In this document: in pieces, positions 16,475 through 25,612 of the stretch | How positions within the stretch are numbered: position 1 is the stretch's first letter | Layout: the number at the start of each line of letters is the position of its first letter | Assembly (NCBI RefSeq): GCF_008801925.2 | Contig: NZ_CP062804.1 | Coordinates: 930,001-994,000, forward strand | DNA length: 64,000 bases | Source: Cupriavidus basilensis | GTDB taxonomy: Bacteria; Pseudomonadota; Gammaproteobacteria; Burkholderiales; Burkholderiaceae | Reading direction: 5' to 3' | Translations under genes and position numbers: made by a program | Notes under the pieces: model-generated | The model's input: only the letters and a program-made list of their open reading frames with translations | Told to the model about the DNA's origin: nothing | Databases searched by the model: none

Positions 16475-17558
16475 GCTTCGGACCGAGCTGCAATCGGTCG
16501 GGCTGCGCCTGCTGGACCCGGCAGCGGGCGCCGCCAGCCGGCGCGGCGGCGCGGGCCCGTCCGACCACAAGGCGGTGACCGTGGATGGCGTGACCATCAT
16601 GGTGCCGGTGCATACCAATACCGCCTGGCATTCGCCGTACGTGGCGTCGGCGCCGGATGGCAAGGGCACCAGTGCGCTGCTGCGCGGCACCATCCCGATT
16701 GCGAACATCAGCTTTCCGAAGGCGCCGCGCTTCTATGCGCTGCAGACGATGGAGGGCGTGCCGTACTCGCACATCGCCACGCTGCACAGCGCGGACGTGC
16801 TGGCCACCACGGTGCTGCAAACCTGCATCCGCTACGAGAGCCGGCGCAAGACCTGCAAGTTCTGCGCGATCGGGCAATCGCTCGCGGCCGGTCGCACCAT
16901 CGCGCGCAAGACGCCGGAGCAACTGGCCGAAGTGGCGCGCGCCGCCGTGCTGCTGGACGGCGTCAAGCATATGGTGCTGACCACCGGCACGCCGCCCACG
17001 CCGGACCGCGGCGCCGCCATTCTTTGCGAAAGCGCCTTTGCCATCAAGGCTGCGGTGGATCTGCCCATCCAGGCGCAATGCGAGCCGCCGGACGACGACC
17101 GCTGGTTCGAGCGCATGAAAGCCTCCGGCATCGATACGCTGGGCATGCACCTGGAAGTGGTCACGCCCGCCCTGCGCGAGCGGATCATGCCGGGCAAGGC
17201 GGCGGTGCCGATCAGCCGCTATATGGAAGCCTTCAAGGCTGCGGTTGCCGTGTTCGGCCGGGGGCAGGTGAGCACCTATATCCTCGCCGGGCTCGGCGAT
17301 AGCGTTGAGACCATCCTGTCGATCTCGAAGGAACTGGTCGCGCTTGGCGTCTATCCCTTCGTGGTGCCCTTTGTGCCTATCACCGGCACGCCGCTGGAAG
17401 ACCATCCCGCGCCGCCGCCTGAATTCATGAAGGCCATCCTCAAGCCGCTGGGCGCGATGATCAGCGCGGCGGGCATGCGCTCGGCGGATATCAAGGCGGG
17501 CTGCGGCAAGTGCGGCGCCTGCTCCTCGCTGTCTTCGTATGAAGAGGTGGCGGCATGA
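16425..17558 (+). CDS. MSMEG_0568 family radical SAM protein
   Basis: I start at ATG 16425, preceded by CGGGAG, so the gene overlaps the nitrilase end. The 377-residue protein has an atypical radical SAM iron-sulfur motif, C134-x9-C144-x2-C147 ([15 protein letters not shown]), in place of the usual CxxxCxxC. It also has the strand pattern of a TIM-barrel SAM enzyme ([20 protein letters not shown]). A second cluster-like motif, C-x2-C-x2-C (C360, C363, C366; CGKCGAC), lies near the C-terminus and may bind another Fe-S centre. It belongs to the Nit1C cluster, and its stop overlaps the next start as ATGA. Confidence 0.88.
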   Translation: MNSSEMTPASSRLSVTELRTELQSVGLRLLDPAAGAASRRGGAGPSDHKAVTVDGVTIMVPVHTNTAWHSPYVASAPDGKGTSALLRGTIPIANISFPKAPRFYALQTMEGVPYSHIATLHSADVLATTVLQTCIRYESRRKTCKFCAIGQSLAAGRTIARKTPEQLAEVARAAVLLDGVKHMVLTTGTPPTPDRGAAILCESAFAIKAAVDLPIQAQCEPPDDDRWFERMKASGIDTLGMHLEVVTPALRERIMPGKAAVPISRYMEAFKAAVAVFGRGQVSTYILAGLGDSVETILSISKELVALGVYPFVVPFVPITGTPLEDHPAPPPEFMKAILKPLGAMISAAGMRSADIKAGCGKCGACSSLSSYEEVAA

Positions 17559-18100
17559 ATGACGATCTCTGTGTGGAAGTGCCCGCGGCCACGACGTTTC
17601 GCATCCGCTGGGCCGGGGCGCAGTGGGAGGCGGACGAGGCCATGGCGCTGCGCCGGGCGGTGTTCTGCCATGAGCAGGGCATCTTTGTTGGCGACGACCG
17701 CGACGCGATCGACGACACCGCGCAGTTGCTGGTGGCGGTGAAGTGCGAGGCGGATGCGCCGCAGAAGGTGGTCGGCACCGTGCGCATCCACGAAACCGAG
17801 CCCGGTGTTTGGTTTGGCTCCCGGCTGGCGGTGCACGCCGCGTACCGCAGCCACGGCAAGATCGGCGCGACGCTGATCAAGCTGGCGGTGAGCAGCGCGA
17901 ACGGGCTGGGCTGCACCCGATTCCTCGCGCATGTGCAGAGCCAGAATGTGCCGCTGTTCCGCCGCTTGCATTGGGATGTGCTGGCCGAGGAAACGCTGCT
18001 TGGCCGCCCGCACCACCTGATGCAGGCGGACCTGGACTACTACCCAGCGTGCCTGACGCCGCGCATTGGCCTGTCGACGCTGGGCAGGAGCGGGACATGA
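17555..18100 (+). CDS. MSMEG_0567 family GNAT N-acetyltransferase
   Basis: The 181-residue protein has GNAT strands and the acetyl-CoA loop region (VVGTVRIHETEPGVWFGSRLAVHAAYRSHGKIGATLIKLAV). Here the R-x-x-G-x-G/A motif appears as RSHGKIGATL. It is the standard GNAT of Nit1C clusters and presumably acylates an amine intermediate. Its ATG overlaps the radical SAM stop (ATGA), and its own stop overlaps the next start in the same way, so it is translationally coupled on both sides. In some species this domain is fused to the AIR-synthase-like protein; here they are separate. Confidence 0.88.
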   Translation: MNDDLCVEVPAATTFRIRWAGAQWEADEAMALRRAVFCHEQGIFVGDDRDAIDDTAQLLVAVKCEADAPQKVVGTVRIHETEPGVWFGSRLAVHAAYRSHGKIGATLIKLAVSSANGLGCTRFLAHVQSQNVPLFRRLHWDVLAEETLLGRPHHLMQADLDYYPACLTPRIGLSTLGRSGT

Positions 18101-19107
18101 ATGTCGCGCACATCGTGGAAAGCCTGCGCGCCAGCCGCGGCTTTGGCCACAAGACCGATATCGCCGGCGTGCTGTCGTCGCTGGGCAATGCGCTGCCGGG
18201 CGGCATGCGCGATCTCGGCCAGGCGGTGGCGGTGGGCGACGATTGCGCCGCGATTGCCGACCATGACGGCTACCTGCTGTTTGCGATCGAAGGCATGGTC
18301 CGGGATTTCATCGCTGCCAGGCCGTGGTTCGCGGGCTATAGCGCGGTGATGGTCAACGTCAGCGATATCTATGCCATGGGCGGCCGTCCGCTGGCGGTGG
18401 TGGACGCTATCTGGAGCGACGGCGTGGCGCAGGCCGCCGAAGTGCTCAAGGGCATGGCGGCGGCCTCCGCGGCCTATGGCGTGCCCATCGTCGGCGGGCA
18501 TAGCAATGCCCGCAGCGATCAGGCCCAGCTTGCGGTGGCCATTGTCGGGCGGGCGCGGCGCCTGCTATCGAGCTTCGCGGCGCGCCCGGGCGACCGGTTG
18601 CTGATGGCCGTCGATTTGCGTGGCGCCTTTGCCGAGCCGTACCCGTACTGGAACGCCTCCACCGAAGCGCCGCCCGCGCGGCTGCGGGCCGATCTCGAAC
18701 TGCTGCCCGCGCTGGCCGAGGACGGCTTGTGCGCCGCGGCCAAGGACATCAGCATGGCCGGCACGCTGGGCACGGCGCTGATGCTGCTGGAGTGCTCCGG
18801 CGTGGGCGCGCGGATCGACCTGGGCCGCATCCCGGCCCCCGTGGGGGTGCCGATGGCGCGCTGGCTTACGGCATTCCCGAGCTACGGCTTTCTGCTGGCC
18901 GTGCGCGAGCAGGACGCGGAGCGTGTGAGCGAGCGTTTCAGGGCGCGGGACATTGCCTGCGCGGACATCGGCGTCATCGACGATTCGCGGCAGGTCTTGG
19001 TCAGCGGCGCCGGCGAAACCGCGCTGCTGTGGGATTTCGCGCGCGATGCATTCATCGTCCCGCAGGCTGGTTGCCCGGCGCGGGATGCCACCCCCATCGA
19101 TGCCTGA
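18097..19107 (+). CDS. AIR-synthase-like protein of the Nit1C cluster (sll0787 family)
   Basis: I start at ATG 18097, which overlaps the GNAT stop and follows AGGAG by 7 bases. The 336-residue protein has the PurM/HypE/SelD-like ATP-binding fold: GDDCAAI near residue 47, SAVMVNVSDIYAMGGRPLAVVDA, and VPIVGGHSNAR. The C-terminal AIRS_C domain follows from PGDRLLMAVDLRG to the end. Such proteins phosphorylate or dehydrate an amide or formamidine using ATP. In Nit1C the substrate is unknown. The C-terminus is somewhat divergent, but the ATP-site motifs are intact. Confidence 0.88.
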   Translation: MNVAHIVESLRASRGFGHKTDIAGVLSSLGNALPGGMRDLGQAVAVGDDCAAIADHDGYLLFAIEGMVRDFIAARPWFAGYSAVMVNVSDIYAMGGRPLAVVDAIWSDGVAQAAEVLKGMAAASAAYGVPIVGGHSNARSDQAQLAVAIVGRARRLLSSFAARPGDRLLMAVDLRGAFAEPYPYWNASTEAPPARLRADLELLPALAEDGLCAAAKDISMAGTLGTALMLLECSGVGARIDLGRIPAPVGVPMARWLTAFPSYGFLLAVREQDAERVSERFRARDIACADIGVIDDSRQVLVSGAGETALLWDFARDAFIVPQAGCPARDATPIDA

Positions 19108-19116
19108 GGAGAGGCC

Positions 19117-19404
19117 ATGCCAGTGACACATTTCCGGGTACGTTGGCCCGATCAGACCGAGGTCACCTGTTACTCCCCGTCCTCGGTGGTCACCGAGTTC
19201 TTTGTCCCGGGACAGGACTACGCGCTGGCCGAGTTCCTGGCGATCGCCAGGCAGGCGCTTGGCAGCGCCTCGGAGCGCGTCAGGGCGAAGTATGGCTATG
19301 CCTGCTCCTCTGCCATGGACCAGCTTGAACAGATCGAGACCACCGCCGCGCGTTTTTGCGCGCAGCCTGGCGCCACGGTGCGCGTGATCGGCTTTGGCCG
19401 GTAG
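19117..19404 (+). CDS. MSMEG_0570 family nitrogen-starvation response protein
   Basis: This 95-residue protein begins MPVTHFRVRWPDQTEVTCYSP and contains EFFVPGQDYALAEFLAIARQAL and two later cysteines (ACSSAMDQLEQIE, ARFCAQPG), as in MSMEG_0570 proteins. It lies 9 bases after the AIR-synthase-like stop with GAGGAG just upstream. No enzymatic motif is evident; it may be a small subunit or carrier. It is known only from Nit1C neighbourhoods, which supports the cluster call. Confidence 0.85.
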   Translation: MPVTHFRVRWPDQTEVTCYSPSSVVTEFFVPGQDYALAEFLAIARQALGSASERVRAKYGYACSSAMDQLEQIETTAARFCAQPGATVRVIGFGR

Positions 19405-19457
19405 CCCGGTTCCCGCAGGCCTTAGCGTATTTATCAGCATTCAAGGAAGGACCCAAC

Positions 19458-20741
19458 ATGTCTACCCCTCTCAACGAAACCCAGGCCACCACCTCCCCCA
19501 AGCACTACAGCGTCATCATCGTCGGTGGCGGCCAGGCCGGCCTGTCCATGAGCTACTACCTCAAGCAGGCCGGCATCGATCATCTCGTCATCGAGAAGCA
19601 CACCGTCACCCATACCTGGCGCAGCCAGCGCTGGGATGCCTTCTGCCTGGTCACGCCAAACTGGCAGTGTGCCTTGCCCGGCTATCCCTACCAGGGCAAC
19701 GACCCGCACGGTTTCATGAAGAAGGACGAGATCACCGCCTACCTCGATGGCTTTATCGGCATGGTGAATGCGCCGGTGCTGGAGCACACCGAGGTGGTGC
19801 GCGTGAAGCCGCTGGAGCAGGGCGGCTATCTGGTCTGCACCTCGCAGGGCGACTTCACCGCCGGTCAGGTGGTGGTGGCCTCCGGCGGCTATCACACGCC
19901 GATCGTGCCGCGCATGGCCGAGCGCCTGCCGGCGGGCATCCGGCAGATCCAGTCCTCCGAGTACCGCAGCCCGCAAGCTTTGCCGGAGGGCGGCGTGCTG
20001 GTGGTGGGTTCCGGCCAGTCCGGCGCGCAGATTGCCGAAGACCTGCACCTGGCGGGCCGCAAGGTGTTCCTGGCCGTGGGACAGGCGCCGCGCTGCGCGC
20101 GTTTCTACCGTGGCCGCGACGTGGTGGACTGGCTGGCCGACATGCAGTACTACGACATGCCGGTGCAGGAGCATCCGCTGCGCGAGGGCGTGCGCGACAA
20201 CACCAATCACTATGTGACCGGCCGCGATGGCGGGCGCGACATCGACCTGCGCAAGTTCGCCACCGAAGGCATGGAGCTGTTCGGCGCGCTGGAGGATTTC
20301 CATGACGGCAAGCTGCGCTTCACGCCGAACCTGAAGGCCAACCTTGACGATGCGGACGATACCTACAACCGCATCAACGCCAGCATCGACAAATTCATCG
20401 ACAAGCACGGCATCGCCGCGCCGCCCGCCAGCACCTATATGCCGGTATGGTCGCCGGGCGAGGAGCGTTGGGCACTGGACCTGGCGCAGGCGGGCATTGG
20501 CGCCATCGTCTGGTGCATCGGCTTTCGCCCGGATTTCAGTTGGCTGGAGGCGCCGGTCTTCAACGGGCGCGGCTATCCCGGCCACGTGCGCGGCGTGACG
20601 GCGCAGGACGGCCTGTATTTCCTGGGCCTGCCGTGGCTGCACACCTGGGGCTCCGGGCGTTTCTCCGGCATTGCGCGCGATGCCGAATATCTGGCGGCCA
20701 TCGTCAGCGAAAAGATTGGCGCGCAAGCCCTGGCAGCCTGA
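19458..20741 (+). CDS. MSMEG_0569 family flavin-dependent oxidoreductase
   Basis: The ATG at 19458 follows AAGGAAGG. The 427-residue protein has an N-terminal FAD motif (VIIVGGGQAGLSMSYYLKQ) and a mid-protein NAD(P)H motif (VLVVGSGQSGAQIAEDLH), the pattern of flavoprotein monooxygenases. It resembles flavin-containing or Baeyer-Villiger-type monooxygenases and is the last gene of the classical Nit1C set. It may oxidise the metabolite later handled by the nitrilase. The next gene begins one base after its stop, so transcription clearly continues into the LnmK-like gene. Confidence 0.9.
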   Translation: MSTPLNETQATTSPKHYSVIIVGGGQAGLSMSYYLKQAGIDHLVIEKHTVTHTWRSQRWDAFCLVTPNWQCALPGYPYQGNDPHGFMKKDEITAYLDGFIGMVNAPVLEHTEVVRVKPLEQGGYLVCTSQGDFTAGQVVVASGGYHTPIVPRMAERLPAGIRQIQSSEYRSPQALPEGGVLVVGSGQSGAQIAEDLHLAGRKVFLAVGQAPRCARFYRGRDVVDWLADMQYYDMPVQEHPLREGVRDNTNHYVTGRDGGRDIDLRKFATEGMELFGALEDFHDGKLRFTPNLKANLDDADDTYNRINASIDKFIDKHGIAAPPASTYMPVWSPGEERWALDLAQAGIGAIVWCIGFRPDFSWLEAPVFNGRGYPGHVRGVTAQDGLYFLGLPWLHTWGSGRFSGIARDAEYLAAIVSEKIGAQALAA

Positions 20742-20742
20742 C

Positions 20743-21606
20743 ATGTTCCGCGCGAGCACAAGCTATGTCGCCGGCATGCCGAACCTGTCCTATACCGGCC
20801 TGTCGGAGAACTGGCTGCTCAAGGCTTGCGGCGACCTGCACTGGCAAGGGCTGGCAGCGCTGTCCGGGCAGGCGTTGCCGGAGTTCCGGGACGCGCAGGG
20901 CAACAAGGCCTATGCCGCGTTCACCGCGATCCGGCTGCGGGAGGCATCGCTGGAAGGGCTTGGCGAAAACGATGGCTTCTCGGTAAACACGCAGCTGATG
21001 CGGGTGGCCGGCGCGCGCCACTTCAGCACGCATGCACTGAGGCGCGATGGCGATGGTGATGGCGAAGGTGATAGTGACGGGCCAGGCGCCAGACGGGCCG
21101 AGGTATCGATGGTGTCCACCTTTATCCGCCGTGAGCGCGAGCGCGACAATCGTTCGGTGGTCAGGGCCGCTTTCAACCTGCCGGCGGACGGGCCGCCACC
21201 CGCGGCGGCGGCGGAGATGGGCGCGCTGGCCAAGCGCTTCCGGGCGGGCGACTGGTCCTGCCATCTTGGCCTGGAGCGGGCGCGGCACGTCGGCAGCCAC
21301 ATGGCCGAGTACCTGCCTTGCCCCTATGCCGACTTCAACGGCGCGGACCTGCTCTACTTCGCCAACTTCCAGGCCATCGTCGATCGTGCCGAATGGCAAT
21401 GGCAGCGTTTTGACGAGCCGCCGGTAATTGCCGGGCGCGACCTGTTTTTCCACGGCAACGTCAACCTTGGCGAAGCGCTGGAGCTGTCGTTCTCCGCGGT
21501 GGAGTTCGGCCAGGACGGGCTGGCCCATTGGTGCGAGGTGCGGCGCGGCAGCGACGGCGAGAAGATTGCCGATGTGGTGACGCGCAAGCGTTGGAGAGTG
21601 CGATGA
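20743..21606 (+). CDS. LnmK-like biosynthesis protein (Pnap_2097 family)
   Basis: The 287-residue protein has a double hot-dog layout. The N-terminal MFRASTSYVAGMPNLSYTGLSENWLLKACGDLHW and the later CPYADFNGADLLYFANFQAIVDRAEW and DLFFHGNVNLGEALELSF match the LnmK-like family (Pnap_2097 type). LnmK converts methylmalonyl-CoA to propionyl-ACP as an acyltransferase/decarboxylase in leinamycin synthesis. The call is made more interesting by the methylmalonyl-CoA mutase encoded next. A run of Asp-Gly dipeptides around residues 103-113 is coded by a hexanucleotide repeat and looks like an insertion. It starts one base after the flavoprotein stop and overlaps the mutase start by four bases. No acyl carrier protein gene is in the window. 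Confidence 0.75.
   Translation: MFRASTSYVAGMPNLSYTGLSENWLLKACGDLHWQGLAALSGQALPEFRDAQGNKAYAAFTAIRLREASLEGLGENDGFSVNTQLMRVAGARHFSTHALRRDGDGDGEGDSDGPGARRAEVSMVSTFIRRERERDNRSVVRAAFNLPADGPPPAAAAEMGALAKRFRAGDWSCHLGLERARHVGSHMAEYLPCPYADFNGADLLYFANFQAIVDRAEWQWQRFDEPPVIAGRDLFFHGNVNLGEALELSFSAVEFGQDGLAHWCEVRRGSDGEKIADVVTRKRWRVR
21046..21078. repeat. Imperfect 6-bp coding repeat (Asp-Gly)
   Basis: Units of GATGGC, GATGGT and close variants code an acidic Asp-Gly/Glu-Gly/Asp-Ser stretch inside the LnmK-like protein. The block is in frame and would vary by two residues per unit. Confidence 0.65.
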
Positions 21607-23714
21607 GCGCAGATACGCATGGCGGACTGGCGCGCAAGCCCGTCTACACGGCCGCCGACCTGGACGGGCTGCGGCATCTGGGCAGCCTGCCTGGCGAGGC
21701 GCCGTTCGTGCGCGGGCCGCATCGCTCCATGTACGCGGGCAAGCCGTGGACCATCCGGCAGTACGCGGGCTTTGCCGACGCCACCGCCTCCAACCTGGCA
21801 TTCCGGCAGGCGCTGGCGCAGGGGGCGCAGGGTTTGTCGGTCGCGTTCGATCTGCCGACCCATCGTGGCTATGACTCCGATCACCCGCTGGCGCAGGCGG
21901 ATGTTGGCATGGCTGGCGTGGCGATCGATTCCGTCGAGGACATGAAGCGCCTGTTCGATGGCATCGCGCTGGACCGCGTCTCCGTCTCCATGACCATGAG
22001 CGGCGCCGTATTGCCGGTACTGGCCGCGTTCCTGGTGAGCGCCGAAGAAGCTGGCATCCCGCTCGATCGGCTCAGCGGCACGATCCAGAACGACATCCTC
22101 AAGGAGTACATGGTCCGCAACACGTGGATCTTCGCACCCGGGCCGTCGATGCGGATCTGCGCGGATGTGGTGGCTTACCTGTCGCGGCATGTGCCGCGGT
22201 TCAACGGCATGTCGATCTCCGGCTACCACTTCCAGGAAGCCGGGGCGGACCCGGTGCTGGAACTGGCGCTGACGCTGGCCAACGGGCAGGAATACGTCAG
22301 GCAGATGGCCGCGCGCGGGCTGGATGTGGATGATTTTTGCGCCCGCCTGAGCTTCTTCTTTGGCGTGGGCAAGGATTTCTTCACCGAGATCGCTAAGCTG
22401 CGCGCCGCGCGCCTGCTGTGGTGTGAGATCGTCCGCGAGCTGGGTGCCACCACGGATCGGGCCACCATGCTGCGCACGCACTGCCAGACCTCGGGATGGT
22501 CGCTGGCGGCCTCGCAGCCGGACAACAACATCGTGCGGACCACGGTGGAAGCCATGGCTGCGGTGTTCGGCGGCACGCAGTCGCTGCACACCAATGCTTA
22601 TGATGAAGCGCTGGCATTGCCCAGCGCCGCATCCGCCCGGCTCGCGCGGGACACCCAACTGATCTTGCAGCACGAGATGGGCCTGTGCGACGTGGCCGAT
22701 CCATGGGCGGGCTCCTACATGATGGAAGCGCTCACGGCGCAAATGGCGGACAAGGTGCGCGCGCTGATGGCGGAGATTGCCGCTGCCGGTGGCGTGCTGG
22801 CCGCGATCGACTCAGGCTGGGTCCATGAGCGGATTCATCGCGCGGCCGTGGCCACGCAGGCCGATATCGACGAAGGGCGGCGCGTGATTGTCGGCGTCAA
22901 CCGCTACCAGGCGGGGGCCGATGAGGCGCCCGCCTGCCTGGAGATCGATGGGCGGCAGGTCCGGGCGCAGCAGGCCGAGCGGCTGTCCCGCCTGAAGGCA
23001 AGCCGCGATGGCGCGGCCGTGGCACAGGCGCTGCGCGCGCTAACGGCCGCCGCGCGCGGCGGCGAGCAAAACCTGCTGCCGCTGACCATGAACGCCATCC
23101 GCTGCCGCGCGACCCTTGGCGAGTGCACGCAGGCGCTGGAGCTGGTGTGGCCGCGCCATGCGATGGCGCCTCGCTACGCGCGCCAAGCCTACGGCGAGGC
23201 CGTGCACGACAGCCCCGCCTGGGACGCGGCCCGCGCGCAGGTCCGTGCGCTGGCCGCGCGCCTGGGCAGAGCGCCGCGCATCCTCATTGCCAAGCTGGGG
23301 CAGGACGGGCATGACCGCGGGGCCAAGGCCGTGGCCGCGGCGTTCTCCGATGCCGGGTTCGCGGTCACGCTGGGGCCGCTGTTCCAGTCGCCGCAGGACG
23401 CCGTGGCGATGGCCCTGCACGGGCAGGTCGACGCGGTGGGCGCATCGTCCCTGGCGGGCGCGCACCTGGCGTTGCTGCCTTGCCTGATCGATGGACTGCG
23501 CGATGGCCTGCGCGATGGCCGGCCAGGCGTGCTGGTGTTCGCGGGCGGCGTGATTCCCGCCAGCCACGCCCGGCGCCTGCGCGCCCAGGGCGTGAGCGCG
23601 ATCTTCGGGCCGGGCGCCACCATGGCGGCCATCGTCATGGGGATCGCGGGCGCGTTGCTGCGGCATGCGGGCAAGGCGAGCCTGCCCGATGCCCAGCTGG
23701 AAAGTGCCGGCTAG
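21603..23714 (+). CDS. Methylmalonyl-CoA mutase, large subunit with B12-binding domain
   Basis: The 703-residue protein has the mutase barrel (residues 1-520) with [56 protein letters not shown] and [11 protein letters not shown]. It ends with the cobalamin domain bearing the lower-ligand motif DGHDRG near residue 568. Tyr54 (RQYAG) and Arg172 (MVRNT) occupy the positions that separate methylmalonyl-CoA mutases from isobutyryl-CoA mutases, so methylmalonyl/succinyl-CoA interconversion is likely. The ATG overlaps the stop of the LnmK-like gene (ATGA), placing it firmly at the end of this operon. No meaB/ArgK chaperone or small subunit is nearby. Confidence 0.9.
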   Translation: MSADTHGGLARKPVYTAADLDGLRHLGSLPGEAPFVRGPHRSMYAGKPWTIRQYAGFADATASNLAFRQALAQGAQGLSVAFDLPTHRGYDSDHPLAQADVGMAGVAIDSVEDMKRLFDGIALDRVSVSMTMSGAVLPVLAAFLVSAEEAGIPLDRLSGTIQNDILKEYMVRNTWIFAPGPSMRICADVVAYLSRHVPRFNGMSISGYHFQEAGADPVLELALTLANGQEYVRQMAARGLDVDDFCARLSFFFGVGKDFFTEIAKLRAARLLWCEIVRELGATTDRATMLRTHCQTSGWSLAASQPDNNIVRTTVEAMAAVFGGTQSLHTNAYDEALALPSAASARLARDTQLILQHEMGLCDVADPWAGSYMMEALTAQMADKVRALMAEIAAAGGVLAAIDSGWVHERIHRAAVATQADIDEGRRVIVGVNRYQAGADEAPACLEIDGRQVRAQQAERLSRLKASRDGAAVAQALRALTAAARGGEQNLLPLTMNAIRCRATLGECTQALELVWPRHAMAPRYARQAYGEAVHDSPAWDAARAQVRALAARLGRAPRILIAKLGQDGHDRGAKAVAAAFSDAGFAVTLGPLFQSPQDAVAMALHGQVDAVGASSLAGAHLALLPCLIDGLRDGLRDGRPGVLVFAGGVIPASHARRLRAQGVSAIFGPGATMAAIVMGIAGALLRHAGKASLPDAQLESAG

Positions 23715-24115
23715 CGCTCGCGCCGCGCTTGGGCCGCGCTCGGGTCGGGGCCGTTGTCGCTGCTTTGCCAGCCGGCTCGCCTTGCCCGCGAACCCCTTTC
23801 ATTTCGTCGGGATTCATTGCCCATGGCCAGCGCCTGGGCTATCGTTCGTCTTGGCTCGAAGCGGCTGCGGGAACGCATGCGGCTGGGCTACCCCCCCGCA
23901 AAAGGAAAACGGAGAGACCATATCGTCCTCCCGCTGTACTGCGAGCTACTGCAAACAACAGCGCAGTACAGCGCACAACTGAAAAGATCAACGCATGTCA
24001 CGCCCTGGCAGCCACTGGCGCTGGCGTTTATTCCGGCTCGGTGATGGGTGCCTCCAGGTCCAGGTTGCCCCGCACAGGGCGATCCTTGACGTAGTTTGTT
24101 TGGAGAGTGTCTTCC
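23715..24115. other. Intergenic region between mutase and fumarase genes
   Basis: This 400-bp region ends the Nit1C-plus operon and precedes fumC. It holds a perfect 10-bp inverted repeat (23934-23971) and a possible promoter-like TTGACG at about 24086. No gene is evident. Confidence 0.45.
23934..23971. promoter_or_regulatory. 10-bp inverted repeat upstream of fumC
   Basis: CTGTACTGCG (23934-23943) and CGCAGTACAG (23962-23971) form a perfect inverted repeat with an 18-base centre. It could be an operator for fumC or a hairpin at the end of the mutase transcript; no T-run follows. Confidence 0.4.
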
Positions 24116-25519
24116 ATGCCCGCATTCCGTTCCGAAACCGATTCGATGGGCGCCATCGATGTGCCCGCAGATCGCTACTGGGGCGCGCAGACGCAGCGTT
24201 CCACCATCAATTTCCCGATCGGGGTGAGCCGCTTCCGCTGGCAGCGGCCGGTGATCCGCGCGCTGGGCATCCTCAAGCGCGCGGCGGCCGAGGCCAATGC
24301 GGAGCTTGGCGAATTGCCACCCGACATCGGCCGGCTGATCGTGCAGGCGGCCGACGAGGTCATCTCCGGCAAGCTCGATGAGCACTTCCCGCTGGTGGTG
24401 TTCCAGACCGGGTCCGGCACGCAATCGAACATGAACGCCAACGAGGTGATCTCCAACCGGGCCATCGAGATTGCCGGCGGGGAGCTCGGCAGCAAGAAGC
24501 CGGTGCATTCGAACGATCACGTGAACCGCGGCCAAAGCTCCAACGACACGTTCCCCACCGCCATGCATATCGCCGTGGTCGAGCAGATCCACACCAAGCT
24601 GCTGCCGGCGGTAGGCGCCTTGCGCGATACCCTGGCGGCCAAGGCGCAGGCATACCAGGACATCGTCAAGACGGGCCGCACCCACCTGCAGGACGCCACG
24701 CCCATCACCCTTGGCCAGGAAATCAGCGCCTGGGTGGCGCAGATCGATTTCGGGCTGCATGGCGTCAAGCTGGCGGAGCCGGGCTTGCTGGAACTGGCCA
24801 TCGGCGGCACGGCGGTGGGCACCGGGCTGAACGCGCATCCGCAGTTTGGCGCGCGCGCGGCGGCCTATATCGCCGCGCTGACCGGCCATCCGTTTGTCGA
24901 TGCGCCCAACAAGTTCTTCGCGCTCTCCGCGCACGACGCACTGGTGCAAACCTCCGCCGCGCTGCGCACGCTGTCCGGCGGCCTGATGAAGATGGCCAAC
25001 GACGTGCGCTGGCTGGCCTCGGGCCCGCGCTGCGGCATTGGCGAGCTCAACATCCCCGAGAACGAGCCGGGCTCGTCGATCATGCCCGGCAAGGTCAACC
25101 CGACCCAGTGCGAGGCCATGACCATGGTGTGCGCGCAGGTGTTCGGCAACGATGCCACGGTGGCCTTCGCCGGCAGCCAGGGCAATTTCCAGCTCAACGT
25201 GTACAAGCCGGTGATGGTCCACAACGTGCTGGAAAGCATCGAGCTGATCGCCGATGCCTGCCTGGCCTTCAACGACCATTGCGCGCTCGGCATCGAGCCG
25301 AACCTGCCGAAGATTGCCGAGAACCTCGACAAGAACCTGATGCTGGTGACGGCGCTGAACCGCCATATCGGCTACGACAAGGCGGCCGCCATTGCCAAGA
25401 AGGCGCACAAGGAAGGGCTGACGCTGAAGGCCGCCGCGCTGGCGCTGGGCTATCTCACCGAGGACGAATACGCACGCTGGATCGTGCCCATCGAGATGAC
25501 GCATCCGAACAAGGATTGA
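24116..25519 (+). CDS. fumC: Class II fumarate hydratase
   Basis: The 467-residue length is exactly the class II norm. The fumarase/aspartase signature [17 protein letters not shown] is near residue 320. [18 protein letters not shown] and the active-site segment [16 protein letters not shown] are present. It converts fumarate to malate without an iron-sulfur centre. I start at ATG 24116, 9 bases after GGAGA; the nearby GTG 24107 leaves no room for that site. FumC is often induced under iron limitation or oxidative stress, which fits a TonB-dependent siderophore receptor as its convergent neighbour. Confidence 0.95.
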   Translation: MPAFRSETDSMGAIDVPADRYWGAQTQRSTINFPIGVSRFRWQRPVIRALGILKRAAAEANAELGELPPDIGRLIVQAADEVISGKLDEHFPLVVFQTGSGTQSNMNANEVISNRAIEIAGGELGSKKPVHSNDHVNRGQSSNDTFPTAMHIAVVEQIHTKLLPAVGALRDTLAAKAQAYQDIVKTGRTHLQDATPITLGQEISAWVAQIDFGLHGVKLAEPGLLELAIGGTAVGTGLNAHPQFGARAAAYIAALTGHPFVDAPNKFFALSAHDALVQTSAALRTLSGGLMKMANDVRWLASGPRCGIGELNIPENEPGSSIMPGKVNPTQCEAMTMVCAQVFGNDATVAFAGSQGNFQLNVYKPVMVHNVLESIELIADACLAFNDHCALGIEPNLPKIAENLDKNLMLVTALNRHIGYDKAAAIAKKAHKEGLTLKAAALALGYLTEDEYARWIVPIEMTHPNKD

Positions 25520-25540
25520 GCGGCCACCATTGAGGCGCCA

Positions 25541-25567
25541 AGCGCCGGCGCGTGCCGCGCCGGCGCT
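25541..25567. terminator. Bidirectional hairpin between fumC and the receptor gene
   Basis: A perfect 12-bp stem, AGCGCCGGCGCG with CGCGCCGGCGCT and a 3-base TGC loop, sits between the convergent stops at 25519 and 25613. It lacks a T-run but is very stable and serves both directions. Confidence 0.55.
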
Positions 25568-25612
25568 GGATCGCCAATCGCAGCAGGCAAACGGCAGGTC
25601 GGCCGGTAGAAC

